Assembly (NCBI GenBank): GCA_963807355.1
Contig: CAWEBX010000021.1
Coordinates: forward strand, 1 to 64,000
Origin: Nitrobacter sp963807355
GTDB lineage: Bacteria; Pseudomonadota; Alphaproteobacteria; Rhizobiales; Xanthobacteraceae
Direction: 5' to 3'
Length of the DNA: 64,000 nucleotides
A program made the translations under genes and the position numbers. Under the pieces are notes generated by a model that was not told where the DNA came from, searched no databases, and was given only the letters and a program-made list of their open reading frames with translations. The first letter of the stretch is position 1. The number at the start of each line of letters is the position of its first letter. Shown here one piece after another: positions 44,334 to 53,446 of the stretch.

Positions 44334-46820
44334 CTAGGAAAAATCTGCATCGCGTGACTTACAAGCAATCGCGCATGCGCAGTCACGAGAACTCGCATCA
44401 TCTTCGCCGCGGCAAAATCGCCGGGCAATGTGCTCGCCCAACGCCCTGTAGGCCTCCAGTTGCTCTTCGGAAAACAGTTGCTCCATTGTCGACTCTTGGG
44501 GGAACTCCGGATTTCTTCTTTTATAATCGAAGATGTAGTCGTTCTCGTCGCCGCTCATCGATGACTTGATATAGACGAATACTCCTTCCTCCCTAGGCCC
44601 GCCCTGCACCGAGGGAGGGTAATCGACGAGGCCGATGGCTACGTGCGGTCCTGCCTGCGAGGGCCTTTCACCTGCGGCAACGCTCTTCGACACCGAACGT
44701 GACTGCTCGCTGATCGGCTGCCAGTTGAGTACTATGCGGGTACCGAGATCGATGCGGGCAAAACGTTCGAGCTGCACCAAGGACGAAAAGTTGTAGTCCA
44801 CATCCGCTTCCGCATCGACAACCACGATCACTGAGCAGCGCCGGCGCAATAGTTCGTACACTCCAAGGTTCTCGATGTGACCGCCATCAGTGAGGAACAC
44901 AAAACCCGCATCCTTCCCCCCGTTTTTGTTCAGCTCCGCAACATCCGCTCCCGACTTGAAGAATGCCTCGCTCAAAAGACGCGTGGGGCCGGGGCGGCCG
45001 CGCCACCATTGCGCAAGCTCGCTTGTTCTTGCGTACTTTACGATGTCGTAGGGGTGTCGCATCCACCGTCCGAGCCTTACGTTGAGCAGTGCTATCGTCG
45101 CGGAAAGAGGGCGCATCGAGGCGATACCCATGTTCGGGGCAGCTGCCGCGCCCGATATGGCCATTGCGGTGCCGGCGTTCAGCCCATCCATGGCGGCCTC
45201 GGCCAGTCTGGTATCGACATATCCGGTCAGTTCGCTGCCGACAAACCGTTTGCTGAACAGAAAGAAATCGGCGTTTCTGCCTCTGCGATTGGCAAAGCTT
45301 GATCCGGGAACATTTAAGGCGACATTGACGAGATGATAAGGCGACGCTTCTGACACGAACTGAGAGAGTGGAAATCTATCTGCTTCCTCCAGAAGGCCAT
45401 CTACGCCGCGTCTCCGAAAAAGAAAGGCGCTCCCCAATCTATCCCGGTAGAGTTGATGGAGGGAGTTAGAATTGACGTTAATAAGCGGCCAAAGAATCAG
45501 TTGAAGGGCAGCTAGCATCGCATAGGCAGCGCTCGCGCCGTAGATCGGGAAAAATGTGTTTACCCGCTGAAAAAGCCAATTGAGGATCGGAGGCGATTGG
45601 GTCCACGAAACGCTATCTAGAAACCCATTGCATCCGGCAGTACCCCGCGCTTCGCACGAACTGATGCCGATCGCCCAGTAGGCGAGTTGAAGAGTGACAA
45701 GCCATAGAAGTAGCGGAACGACTGCCGCAACCACGATCAGGACAATTCTGCTCGTCCATTTTGATGCCGTCTCCGAAAGCGAAGTCGTTGCCGCTTTGAC
45801 AGCCTTCTCCGATATCCGCTTTAGGAACGGCATCACGGCAACCGCCACCGGTATTATGAGTCCGACAAGCCGAGGAATATCCGAAAACCACGCGGCAGGT
45901 CCGCCAGTATTGGGATCCGCGGCGTTCGACACTATGCCCAGATGCTCCGGCTTGAACATAAGCCGCAGGAGAGCAAAATGAGTTTCGAGCAGAACGGGGG
46001 CTATACAGAGTAGGAGAACGATCGTTGCTCCCTTCGCAATATTTTGACGGACGGATTTGCGAAGAATGGGTACGATTGATACCGCAACCGCATAGACTAT
46101 CAGGAAAACGGCAAATGCTCCGCTCGCGCAAATCGTCAGCGGCCACCCACTTTCAAGTACGCCCTTGGGCAGCCACGACAGCCATGAAGGAGGGCTCACG
46201 AGCGCGTGTGTATCCGGTTTGCAGAGCGCGAAAAATGCGGCACCCAAAAGCAAAAATGGAAACACAATGAGCACATTCATTGCGATTCCGCGGAGGTAAA
46301 TCACCAGGGCGGATAAAGCGGAGGCAATTCCATTTTGCAGAAGATATCTCGAGCGATCTCTCAAATGCCGTGTCTCGTCGGTCTCTCCGATCTCCTCTCC
46401 GGTCTTGCCAAACGGAAATCTCCAAGCCGCCCGGTCGTGAGCTTCTGGCTGCACGGCGGACGCCGGCGCTTTCTCCCTCTCTTCAATCTCGGCCGCAGAC
46501 ATCGAGACTGTCATTGAAGTCCCAATGTAGCCGCCGCCCGACACCGTCGAAAGATAGTTGAACTTCTTCAGGACGCCTTCGGCATTGAGAGCTTGCAAGA
46601 CGCCTAGGCAGAACGAAGCAGAACGGATTCCCCCACCGGAAAGAGCCAACCCGATCATGCCGTCCTGAGCGCTCGGCGACCTAGTCGCGCGCGGTGCCTG
46701 TCTGATATCGGCGTATTCGGCCCCATAAACTTCCGCGAAGTTGGTGACAAGGTGCGTCACAGTACCGGGAGCAAACCTTGGAAAAACATTGGATTTTTGG
46801 TCACTCACTTTAACCCCCAT
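44334..46820 (-). CDS. Large membrane-associated patatin-like phospholipase
   Basis: The 828-residue protein (ATG 46820, MGVKVSDQKSNVF) has a patatin N-terminal part with the oxyanion loop ALSGGGIRSASFCLGVLQAL and nucleophile box YLSTVSGGGYIG. Four to seven hydrophobic segments follow in residues about 165-440 (for example MNVLIVFPFLLLGAAFFALC, GLIIPVAVAVMPFL). The catalytic Asp is in FLTDGGHIENLGVYELLRRR near residue 650. So a lipase fold is split by a large membrane insertion, as in some bacterial patatin families of unknown substrate. The frame is intact. It is the main cargo between the two integrase copies. Confidence 0.8.
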   Translation of the reverse strand: MGVKVSDQKSNVFPRFAPGTVTHLVTNFAEVYGAEYADIRQAPRATRSPSAQDGMIGLALSGGGIRSASFCLGVLQALNAEGVLKKFNYLSTVSGGGYIGTSMTVSMSAAEIEEREKAPASAVQPEAHDRAAWRFPFGKTGEEIGETDETRHLRDRSRYLLQNGIASALSALVIYLRGIAMNVLIVFPFLLLGAAFFALCKPDTHALVSPPSWLSWLPKGVLESGWPLTICASGAFAVFLIVYAVAVSIVPILRKSVRQNIAKGATIVLLLCIAPVLLETHFALLRLMFKPEHLGIVSNAADPNTGGPAAWFSDIPRLVGLIIPVAVAVMPFLKRISEKAVKAATTSLSETASKWTSRIVLIVVAAVVPLLLWLVTLQLAYWAIGISSCEARGTAGCNGFLDSVSWTQSPPILNWLFQRVNTFFPIYGASAAYAMLAALQLILWPLINVNSNSLHQLYRDRLGSAFLFRRRGVDGLLEEADRFPLSQFVSEASPYHLVNVALNVPGSSFANRRGRNADFFLFSKRFVGSELTGYVDTRLAEAAMDGLNAGTAMAISGAAAAPNMGIASMRPLSATIALLNVRLGRWMRHPYDIVKYARTSELAQWWRGRPGPTRLLSEAFFKSGADVAELNKNGGKDAGFVFLTDGGHIENLGVYELLRRRCSVIVVVDAEADVDYNFSSLVQLERFARIDLGTRIVLNWQPISEQSRSVSKSVAAGERPSQAGPHVAIGLVDYPPSVQGGPREEGVFVYIKSSMSGDENDYIFDYKRRNPEFPQESTMEQLFSEEQLEAYRALGEHIARRFCRGEDDASSRDCACAIACKSRDADFS

Positions 46821-46928
46821 GAGCTGCACCGGTTCGGTGACTTAAGGAGCGGGGCCCAGCCAATTATAGAACCTCACCTAAGCGCATTTTTGAAATCAGC
46901 TGCAATAGCTAGCTAGGAAGGTTCGGAG

Positions 46929-47019
46929 GAATTATGTTGGTGAGTTAATGGCTTATACAAACTGATGATAAAATGGACCAAGTATCATCAGTTCTTTGAG
47001 TGCCGTCGCCTTACATCAA
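46929..47019. repeat. Hairpin-bearing repeat, copy 1
   Basis: About 90 bases matching 55654-55744. It contains an 11-bp perfect inverted repeat (AACTGATGATA at 46960-46970, TATCATCAGTT at 46983-46993) with a 12-base loop that is nearly unchanged between copies. Confidence 0.65.
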
Positions 47020-47059
47020 CAGGGAGACCGTCCATTCATGATGTTTCCTCGGGGACGAC

Positions 47060-47607
47060 CACCCATAAATTGTCACATCGCACTCATTAAGCTTGATGTG
47101 CCCCCGCAGGTTAAATCTGGAACCTCGCTCCGGCAGATCAGTTGCCCGCGCACCCTGGGATAAAACCCTGATTCGACCGTGAGTCGGTCCGATAAGCCCG
47201 AGCAAGCGCTGGTGAAACAAAATCGCGTGACGGGTTTTTTGACTATATCAAAGAGAGCCCAAACTAAACGGCGCTCCAGCAGACAAATTTCCGCGTAATC
47301 CGCGATAGTGGACGGCCATATCTCTTCGCACCACTCCGGTGGCGTCATCTTCCCGCGTCTTGATGCGGCAACGCGCGAATTTTCCGGTGATCTGGTCACC
47401 CTCGATGATGAAGCCGCCGCCTAGACGTCGGACATCTCGGTGAAGGTCACTTGGGAGCCCTTGCGCACGAACACCTTGGTACAGTTTGTCGGCGTCGCTT
47501 GCCCACGCACCGTTGAGATCGAAGGCGATGGCGAAACCGGGCATGGCAAGGGATGCGCCCAAAAGCAGCGCCGAAAGTGCAGCGTTCTTGTATGTGTATT
47601 TCATCAA
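47060..47607 (-). pseudogene. Small exported protein, frameshifted
   Basis: A signal peptide (MKYTYKNAALSALLLGASLA to FAIA) is followed by FDLNGAWASDADKLYQ, a start shared by small periplasmic proteins of Bradyrhizobium. The next expected strand is in another frame; GGGFIIEGDQITGKFARCRI then reappears, and downstream protein-like sequence (LFDIVKKPVTRFCF) is again in another frame. At least two shifts. Function of the family unknown. Confidence 0.45.
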
Positions 47608-48163
47608 CTTTTCTTCAGTGACCGCTCAGAACCCGCGTCTTGATCGGCAACAGCAGCGCCTGGATCCGCAGCAGCAGCGCATGCACGAGGCCGGTCGCAT
47701 CGACGGCGTGCAGGGCAAAGCCCTTCAAGGCACCGGTCTTGGGGTCGGCGATGACGTCATGGTTGTTGGTGTAGGGCATTGACGATGCATTGGTGCGACA
47801 TGAAGCCCACACTCCGTTCGAAACCACCTCCGAAACCCATCCGGATCGGGAGAATACTTTGAACGGTCAGATGCACCCGGCTGCCCCCATCACCCGCCGT
47901 TCTTCGCTCCCGGCGCGGACGGGGCGGACACCTTCATGGTGGTGATGGGCATTTTCCTGGTGGCAACCATTTTTTGTATCTCGGCCTCATCCACGCAGGG
48001 TGAGTCGGTCGAAGATGGGACCGAGGAAGCCCTTTGGCTTACCTCGTCCTCGGACACCCCAGAACATCCGAGGGAGAGGGGTGAGGAATCCCGTCTCAAG
48101 GATTTGGACGTTCCAGAAGCCCAGAAACCGGGAAGGTCAGACCCTCCCGGCTTTTCGGACAGC
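47608..48163. other. No confident gene
   Basis: A minus-strand stretch near 47650-47780 (YTNNHDVIADPKTGALKGFA) looks protein-like but has no clear start and no recognised domain. The remainder holds only short, low-complexity frames. Confidence 0.3.
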
Positions 48164-48436
48164 CTATTTCTTCCCGATGGCAGGTCTCGACTGGCTCGCA
48201 TTTGCGAAGAGATCGTCCAACTCACCGGCGCGAACGGCTTCGATCAGCGTGTTGATCACCGTTGGGAGTTTGTCCTTCGACGGGACAGCGATACCAGCCT
48301 TGCCCTTCTCAAACTCAATGGGCTTGGCACCGAACTTGACCGACATGATGATCTGGCCTGTGGAATCCACCTTCCACCAGGGCCTAACTCTCTGTCTGCG
48401 GACGACGGCCTGCTTCTGGCCGTCCACCTCAGCCAA
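48164..48436 (-). CDS. DUF6641-like protein, N-terminally truncated
   Basis: The 90-residue frame contains RVRPWWKVDSTGQIIMSVKF, GAKPIEFEKGKAGIAVPSKD and INTLIEAVRAGELDDLFANA, the C-terminal half of a family I associate with DUF6641, of unknown function. Full-length members have about 60 more residues with a basic N-terminus; here the sequence before VVRRQRVRPWW (toward 48436) is abruptly replaced by the HTH gene on the other strand. The ATG at 48436 is probably not the native start. Confidence 0.5.
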   Translation of the reverse strand: MAEVDGQKQAVVRRQRVRPWWKVDSTGQIIMSVKFGAKPIEFEKGKAGIAVPSKDKLPTVINTLIEAVRAGELDDLFANASQSRPAIGKK

Positions 48437-48947
48437 CCTGCGCCGGATCAGGCATGAGAAAGGAATTTCTCAGGAAGAACTCGCCTATGAGGCTGAGGTC
48501 AATCGGACGTACATGAGCAAAGTGGAGAAGGGCGATACATGGGTGGGGTTGGAAATCATGGTCAAGCTCAGCAGCGCTCTGGGCATGCAATCTAATTGCA
48601 ATCTAACTGGCGTTTTTGCTCGATTTAAGCTTGCGCGTTGTTCGGGAAAATTCAAGAAACTGCTGCGGCAGTATGGTTCTGCGCACGTCAAGGCGTCTTC
48701 GGCCGACGAGGTCCTGCGAAGCCACTACAGGTTTCAGATTCGAACCTTCTGGATCGGGCTTCTGTATCTGGTCCTCGGCTGGCTCCTCGTCTACGTCTCG
48801 ATCGGCATTCTGATACTGTTCTGGTGGCTCGTCTGGAGCATGGTTCGCACGCTCATCGCGGGCGCTCTTGGCCGCAACGCCCCGGACGGTGGCCCTATTT
48901 CTCCGATGAGCGATCGTTCACGGGCTCGCACACCGTTGTCTCCGTGA
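48427..48947 (+). pseudogene. Composite frame: XRE helix-turn-helix joined to a DUF4870-like membrane fragment
   Basis: One open frame holds an XRE HTH, LRRIRHEKGISQEELAYEAE then VNRTYMSKVEKGDTWVGLEI (48440-48590), with no proper start codon. After SSALGMQ it runs through unrelated sequence into HYRFQIRTFWIGLLYLVLGW, LLVYVSIGILILFWWLVWSM (48720-48850), two membrane helices resembling small DUF4870-type proteins whose own N-terminus is missing. The junctions on both sides look like recombination scars; a natural two-domain protein is less likely. Confidence 0.45.
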
Positions 48948-49535
48948 ATTCTGGCTGGTGGTGTCTAAGCATATGAAAGCCGGATGGCTCCCTTTGACTT
49001 CACGATGATCGGAGCTGAGTGCCTCATTTGTTGTGATTCATCGGCTTCCATTTGCCGTCTCTCATCGCCAACATCACTTGCTCGCAATCAGCCTCGGCGC
49101 GGCGACCGTGTCCCAGTAGCCGACGACGGAGACGGAGGCGCCGATGATGATAGTCACGTTGAATATTTGATGATGAGTAAAGCGCAGCTTGCTTCTCCTG
49201 AAAGCGTAGCACGGCCTATCCAAAGCGTCTGCCCGATCGCCGGCGTGCCGGACAGGTTGGTGGTGAAGGTGATTGCCGCCGCGAGAGCGGTGATCGAGTA
49301 GAACGCCACGCCGACCAGGCTATGAAGTCATGCCGAATTGCACGGCGCACGGAATCGAACTCATGTTACCCGTTGCCTGCATGAAGGATGGGACGGCGGC
49401 GAACCCTCAGGCTCGTCCTTGCTATCACGCGTGCGTGAGCGTACGCCTAGCCCGGTTGCTGTTCCTGACCATGCGCAGCGTGGTATTGGACTGCATTCCC
49501 TCGCAGCGCAATCTGAGTGAATTGAGCTAGTTTCG
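48948..49535. other. No confident gene
   Basis: Short frames only. A minus-strand piece (AAAITFTTNLSGTPAIGQTL, about 49290-49230) looks protein-like, then breaks. A GAATCGAACT string near 49353 resembles a reversed tRNA T-loop but does not fold. Confidence 0.35.
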
Positions 49536-49580
49536 CAAAAACGAAGCCGCCAGACCCTTCACGGATTCTGACGGCTTCCT
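49536..49580 (-). terminator. Terminator of the small gene at 49613
   Basis: On the minus strand GAAGCCGTCAGA (49578-49567) pairs with TCTGGCGGCTTC (49554-49543) with one mismatch, followed by GTTTTTG. Confidence 0.65.
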
Positions 49581-49612
49581 CGGCGCTCAGCTTTGAGTGC
49601 TAAGTCCGACGC

Positions 49613-49765
49613 TTAGCGCTTCATCATCGGTTCTTTCGGAACGGGATGATGCGACACTTGTCCGAACTCCTTGTCTTTCTCCCGTACCAGCTCTTCCGGC
49701 GTTTTTTCCGGGTCCCGCTTGGGTCCTGCCGGCGGTAAGTTCGAGCTGCTGTTATCGCTGCCCAT
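49613..49765 (-). CDS. Small acidic/proline-rich conserved protein
   Basis: Fifty residues from ATG 49765: MGSDNSSSNLPPAGPKRDPE, TPEELVREKDKEFGQVSHHP, ending PMMKR. The spacing of charged and Pro residues and a dedicated terminator 33 bases after the stop support a real gene. I associate similar short proteins with Bradyrhizobium but know no function. It is probably unstructured. No export signal. Confidence 0.5.
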   Translation of the reverse strand: MGSDNSSSNLPPAGPKRDPEKTPEELVREKDKEFGQVSHHPVPKEPMMKR

Positions 49766-49964
49766 GCCAGTCTCCTATTCGCTGAGGGCAAGAACATGGG
49801 GCGACGGGCGCATGTTCCTAAGAGACTGCATCCCGCGACAACCACGCGTCTCGCTAAGACTCGCGCGACGCATCGCAGCCGCAGAGGAGCTCCATCGCGC
49901 GCCGCGAAACTGAACTTTGCCTCCGCCCGCGCATTACCCGGGCACACGAAGCAAGGAGAGTTCG

Positions 49965-50111
49965 ATGTCGAATCCGAATGACAAGGTAGACCACAGCTCG
50001 AAGGCCCCGCTGAAGTCGGACATGAAGGCCGGCGTGCAGCCCAACCAGCAGCCCGGCGTGAAGATTCCGAAGAAGGACGAGAAGAACGAGAATCCCTGGT
50101 CCGTCATGTAG
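49965..50111 (+). CDS. Small hydrophilic protein
   Basis: Forty-eight residues from ATG 49965 with a strong AAGGAG ribosome site 7 bases upstream: MSNPNDKVDHSSKAPLKSDM, QPNQQPGVKIPKKDEKNENP, ending WSVM. It is Lys/Asn/Pro-rich, probably disordered. It is divergent from the small gene at 49613. No family is recognised. Confidence 0.45.
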   Translation: MSNPNDKVDHSSKAPLKSDMKAGVQPNQQPGVKIPKKDEKNENPWSVM

Positions 50112-50190
50112 CGGCGGGGAAACCGGCCGCTGCATACGAGGCCGTAGATGTGCTGCGTTGATTTCGGCTCGCCCGAGAGTACGACGGTCT

Positions 50191-50445
50191 TCACCGATTA
50201 AGTGTAGCACCCGAACGGGCGAAGGGAGGGCTTCTGCGGTCAATCGGCGCCCTGTGCACTTCCTCGCCTTCGAGGTTGGTGGCGGAGATCGCGTAGTCCT
50301 TGCCTCTGAGCTCCGGCCGGTCCTTGTAGAGCTCGGACGCCATCCTGTCAGCCTCGTCCGCCGCGGCGATGTCATCCGCGAGATCGCGGCCGCCTTCGTC
50401 GGCAAGCGTGCATCCGTCTATGAGATCGAAATGGTAGTGCGCCAT
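50191..50445 (-). CDS. DUF6894 family protein
   Basis: The 84-residue product starts MAHYHFDLIDGCTLADEGGR then DLADDIAAADEADRMASELY, the YxFDxxDG-xxxD-xG-x-L layout of DUF6894, very common in Bradyrhizobium and relatives. The C-terminal EGEEVHRAPID is also typical; the last 13 residues may be an extension. Function unknown. Frame intact. Confidence 0.7.
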   Translation of the reverse strand: MAHYHFDLIDGCTLADEGGRDLADDIAAADEADRMASELYKDRPELRGKDYAISATNLEGEEVHRAPIDRRSPPFARSGATLNR

Positions 50446-50512
50446 ACGCCGCTAACGCTGAAGCGGCCGCAGCGTTCCAAAAGAAACAGGGCCGCGCGGG
50501 GCCTGTAGGTGT

Positions 50513-50740
50513 TTATGGCAATTCTGCTTGCGCTTCTCGCGAACCCTGCGGCTGTATCGGATGCGGTCGGCCTCCCTTGCGGAGTACAGGCATGTCCCGT
50601 TCCAGGTTTCCCGTCGCGCGCTCGGCGTCGAGGTCGAAGAGCGTGCAGTCGAGCCTGATGATGAGGTTCTCAAGCCGCTTGATGTACGCGTGGGTGATAC
50701 GGCTTGATCTCCTCGCAAAGATTTTCTCCGACCAGTGCAA
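50513..50740 (-). CDS. Small hypothetical protein
   Basis: A 75-residue frame with a helical core (ITHAYIKRLENLIIRLDCTL, FDLDAERATGNLERDMPVLR). The tail is low complexity. It has no recognised domain and neighbouring frames are also open, so coding status is uncertain. Confidence 0.3.
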   Translation of the reverse strand: MHWSEKIFARRSSRITHAYIKRLENLIIRLDCTLFDLDAERATGNLERDMPVLRKGGRPHPIQPQGSREAQAELP

Positions 50741-51555
50741 TCACACATGGCGTCAGGGAAGATTTTGATGTCCTTACGCACGCATAAGAATGTTTATCTG
50801 GAGGTTCGCGTCTATCAACGAAAGGAAAATTTTGAGTACTTGACGGATTTGGTCATGCTCGTCGGTCGTTAAACCGAAGCTTGGTCTCGAAGTGGACGCA
50901 GGAGCGGGCTGGGTGCCCGCTCCTCTGATTTCGGCGCGTAGGGGTTTCCGGTGACGCATTCAACGAAAGCCGAAGCCATGCGGCTTCAGCAGCCTGTAAG
51001 CGGTATCTTCACCGAACGGCAGATAGAAGTGCCCCTTATTCTGCAAGCGCTTATGACCAGCACTGGCATAAATGCATAAATGAAGGAGCTCAAGGCGAAC
51101 GACACTGTTTCCATGTCCGGAATAGCAGCGGAGGTGTTGAACGCATTGAAAAGCGCGATCTCCACAGCACGAGCTGTGTTGCGGTCGACAGCTCTAAGGC
51201 CAAGTAGACTCGCCACGCGAGAGCGCGACGCCTGCAAACCCAGGTGCTCCCAGATCACCGGACCGGCCTCAAGAAGTCAGTATGGTCTGACAATGGTCTC
51301 ACGTTTGCGAGACGATTGTCCCAGAACCGTTGATGTGTTTCAGCATCAAGTGCAATATCGGGGCCACGGTAGCGCTTCCGGTCGCAAGCAACGAAACGAT
51401 TGTCAAGGCCAACTCCGGATGTTCGTTCCGGAGCACGCAACATTGCGACGATATTGTCCTCGCCCTGGTCGACTTTTTCTCGATCCTTCAAGGGTGCCCG
51501 CCAGTCAATACTCTCGCGAAATTCCCGGCTAAGACCCAAACTATCCGGAAAATCC
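50741..51555. other. No confident gene
   Basis: About 800 bases with several overlapping short frames on both strands and no recognisable motif. A minus-strand segment near 50870-50790 (LTTDEHDQIRQVLKIFLSLI) is helical and may be a scrap. Confidence 0.3.
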
Positions 51556-51615
51556 TCAGTTGAACACGAACTCGCCGCCGACAAGGGCCGCGTTTCCAAC
51601 GTTGTTCTGTGACAT
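51556..51615 (-). CDS. Nineteen-residue peptide frame with a strong ribosome site
   Basis: ATG 51615 follows AAAGGAGACTTACG and encodes MSQNNVGNAALVGGEFVFN before a TGA. The ribosome site is one of the best in the window. The frame may be a leader or precursor peptide, or the start of a gene whose body is lost; sequence beyond the stop is not clearly coding in any frame. Confidence 0.3.
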   Translation of the reverse strand: MSQNNVGNAALVGGEFVFN

Positions 51616-51792
51616 CGTAAGTCTCCTTTAAACAAGCCAAATCCGGAATGGACTTCGGCTGGAGCTACCTACGACCTACGTGTGCGCGGTGCATTGCATT
51701 CCACCGGCCCTCAACTCTGGAAAATTGAAAGTTTCGTATGCTCGCATTTCTCTTGACAACGCCGATAGCCGCCGGAACTGCATTGGACTGAC

Positions 51793-52434
51793 TTAAGCGA
51801 AGTCTTCTTTCCAGAAATCGTTTTCCTTGAAGTTCCGACTCCACTCAATTGCACGTTCAAAGGCTCTATCTACGAGGGGCTTTTCGGGAGCCGGCTTGCA
51901 TAGGCTCGCACAAAAAACGAGATAGTCTCGATGGTGACCCGTGAGACCCGTTTGGCCGATTGATGTTGGCGGCTCTTTCTTGAGAAACTTGCCGCGCAAC
52001 ACAAGTAGATCGAAGAAAAGCGATGTAAGTGGATCGTCCGCTAGGCTGTTGAACGGGGCTCCTCTCAGGCCCTCTGTGCGCTCCTCAGATTTGAGCATTT
52101 CTTCAGCAAAAATCACGAGCTGATTGATTGTATCGCTTAGAACTCGTTCGTTTGGAGCTGATTGATCACCGACATTCGCCTTCAAAAAATAGTCGTCCGT
52201 ACGAAAGCGATCGATGCTTTTTACGAGCATTTCAGCGTTTTCGACGGCCTTTCGGATCTCGTCTCGAGTAGACGCCTTAAAGATTTCGAATGGAGCTCGC
52301 TCTTCGTATGCCGCGAGGGCCGTTAGAAGTTCAGTCTTGAAACCACAAAGTTGGTCTTCGGTGAGACCTAACGTCGCTAGATCCGATTTCTCCAAAACTT
52401 GGTCTAACTGTCCAGGCGCTAACTCTTTCGACAT
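51793..52434 (-). CDS. Hypothetical acidic helical protein
   Basis: From ATG 52434 (MSKELAPGQLDQVLEKSDLA) the protein has 213 residues. It is acidic and mostly helical, without signal or membrane segments: KTELLTALAAYEERAPFEIF, EMLVKSIDRFRTDDYFLKAN, DPLTSLFFDLLVLRGKFLKK. The ending WSRNFKENDFWKEDFA is well formed. I recognise no domain. It lies 65 bases after integrase copy B on the same strand and could be cargo of that element. AT content is higher than in neighbouring genes, consistent with transfer. Confidence 0.55.
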   Translation of the reverse strand: MSKELAPGQLDQVLEKSDLATLGLTEDQLCGFKTELLTALAAYEERAPFEIFKASTRDEIRKAVENAEMLVKSIDRFRTDDYFLKANVGDQSAPNERVLSDTINQLVIFAEEMLKSEERTEGLRGAPFNSLADDPLTSLFFDLLVLRGKFLKKEPPTSIGQTGLTGHHRDYLVFCASLCKPAPEKPLVDRAFERAIEWSRNFKENDFWKEDFA

Positions 52435-52499
52435 TTCACTTCTCGACATTCAGGGATGTGAAGATGCTTATAGAAGGAAAGAATGATTGAATAATCATC

Positions 52500-53122
52500 C
52501 TAGATAAGCTCGATGATCTTCCGCTGGGCGTCTTGATCGGCGTCGATATATCGCTGGGTGACGCGCAGGCTCGTGTGCCCAGCCAACATTTGGACGTCTC
52601 GCAGCGATCCACCCACGAGCGAAATTTTCTCGCTGCATTGGTGATGAAGGTGCGTCGCCGCTGTGACGTGAGCACCCGTCCCAAAGCCGATCTGTTCGTA
52701 CCATCGGGAAAACATGTTCACGATGGCCTGAGGCGATGTTTGTTTTGATCGTTCGGTACGGATGATGCGCGTATTTGAAACCCGCTGGTGTATTCCGTGC
52801 CACTCGATGAGGGCTGCTCGAAGCTGAGAATGAATCGGGATCACCCGCCCGGACCGACCTTTGCTCACCTCGTCCTGTAGCGCGATCGTGTGACCGACCT
52901 TGCCCCGGCATCGGTGACCATGCTCCATGTGAGCAGTGCGATCTCGCGGGCTCGAAGTCCCGCCCTTATCGAAAGCAGGAAGATCAGCCTGTTGCGGATC
53001 GGATGGCGGGTCTTCGCAAGATAGCCCAGGACGGCTTCGACTTGGACTTTCGTTAGTGGCTTGGCCTGTTTTCCGAGGGACACGTTTTTGCTCCTGATCG
53101 ATCTATCAGGATGCAGAAACAT
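52500..53122 (-). pseudogene. Tyrosine integrase, copy B (frameshifted)
   Basis: Same gene as copy A at 43393-44018. From 53122: KQAKPLTKVQVEAVLGYLAK, catalytic Arg in SIRAGLRAREIALLTW, then a base lost near 52905 shifts GRSGRVIPIHSQLRAALIEW into the next frame. A further base near 52670 breaks HSG-RRTFITNAA apart (SGDAPSSPMQ in one frame). MLAGHTSLRVTQRYID is intact to the stop at 52500. The inactivating changes differ from those in copy A, so both were lost independently after duplication. Confidence 0.8.
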
Positions 53123-53446
53123 AATCAGTCGTGAGCGATCGTACAGGGTAAATTCAAATGTCCGTTCCTGAGCGATTGTGTTGAAAAAAACCTCTGCGAC
53201 GTTGAAATCAATTTTCGAAGCCGCAGGTGCGTTTGGGCGTGAGGGACCGCTTCGACTTGAGCTCGATTCATTCCGCAGCCTTCCAACATACCGAGAATGT
53301 TCCGGATTGGGCGTCGTACGGACCTTGATCTAGGTCAACCCTTTAGAGCCACCGATGATACAGCTTAGGAAGATTGCAAAGTAATCGGACGTCCTGACTG
53401 CTCTGCTGCAGATGTGATGCTCTGCGGTGCGTTCAGGGGATCTACA
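53123..53446. other. Intergenic DNA
   Basis: About 320 bases upstream of the DUF4239-like gene. No gene or clear promoter was assigned. Confidence 0.3.

Noticed and set aside
49330..49375. Reversed tRNA-like T-loop (GAATCGAACT)
   Set aside because: Flanking bases do not form a T-stem or acceptor stem on either strand.
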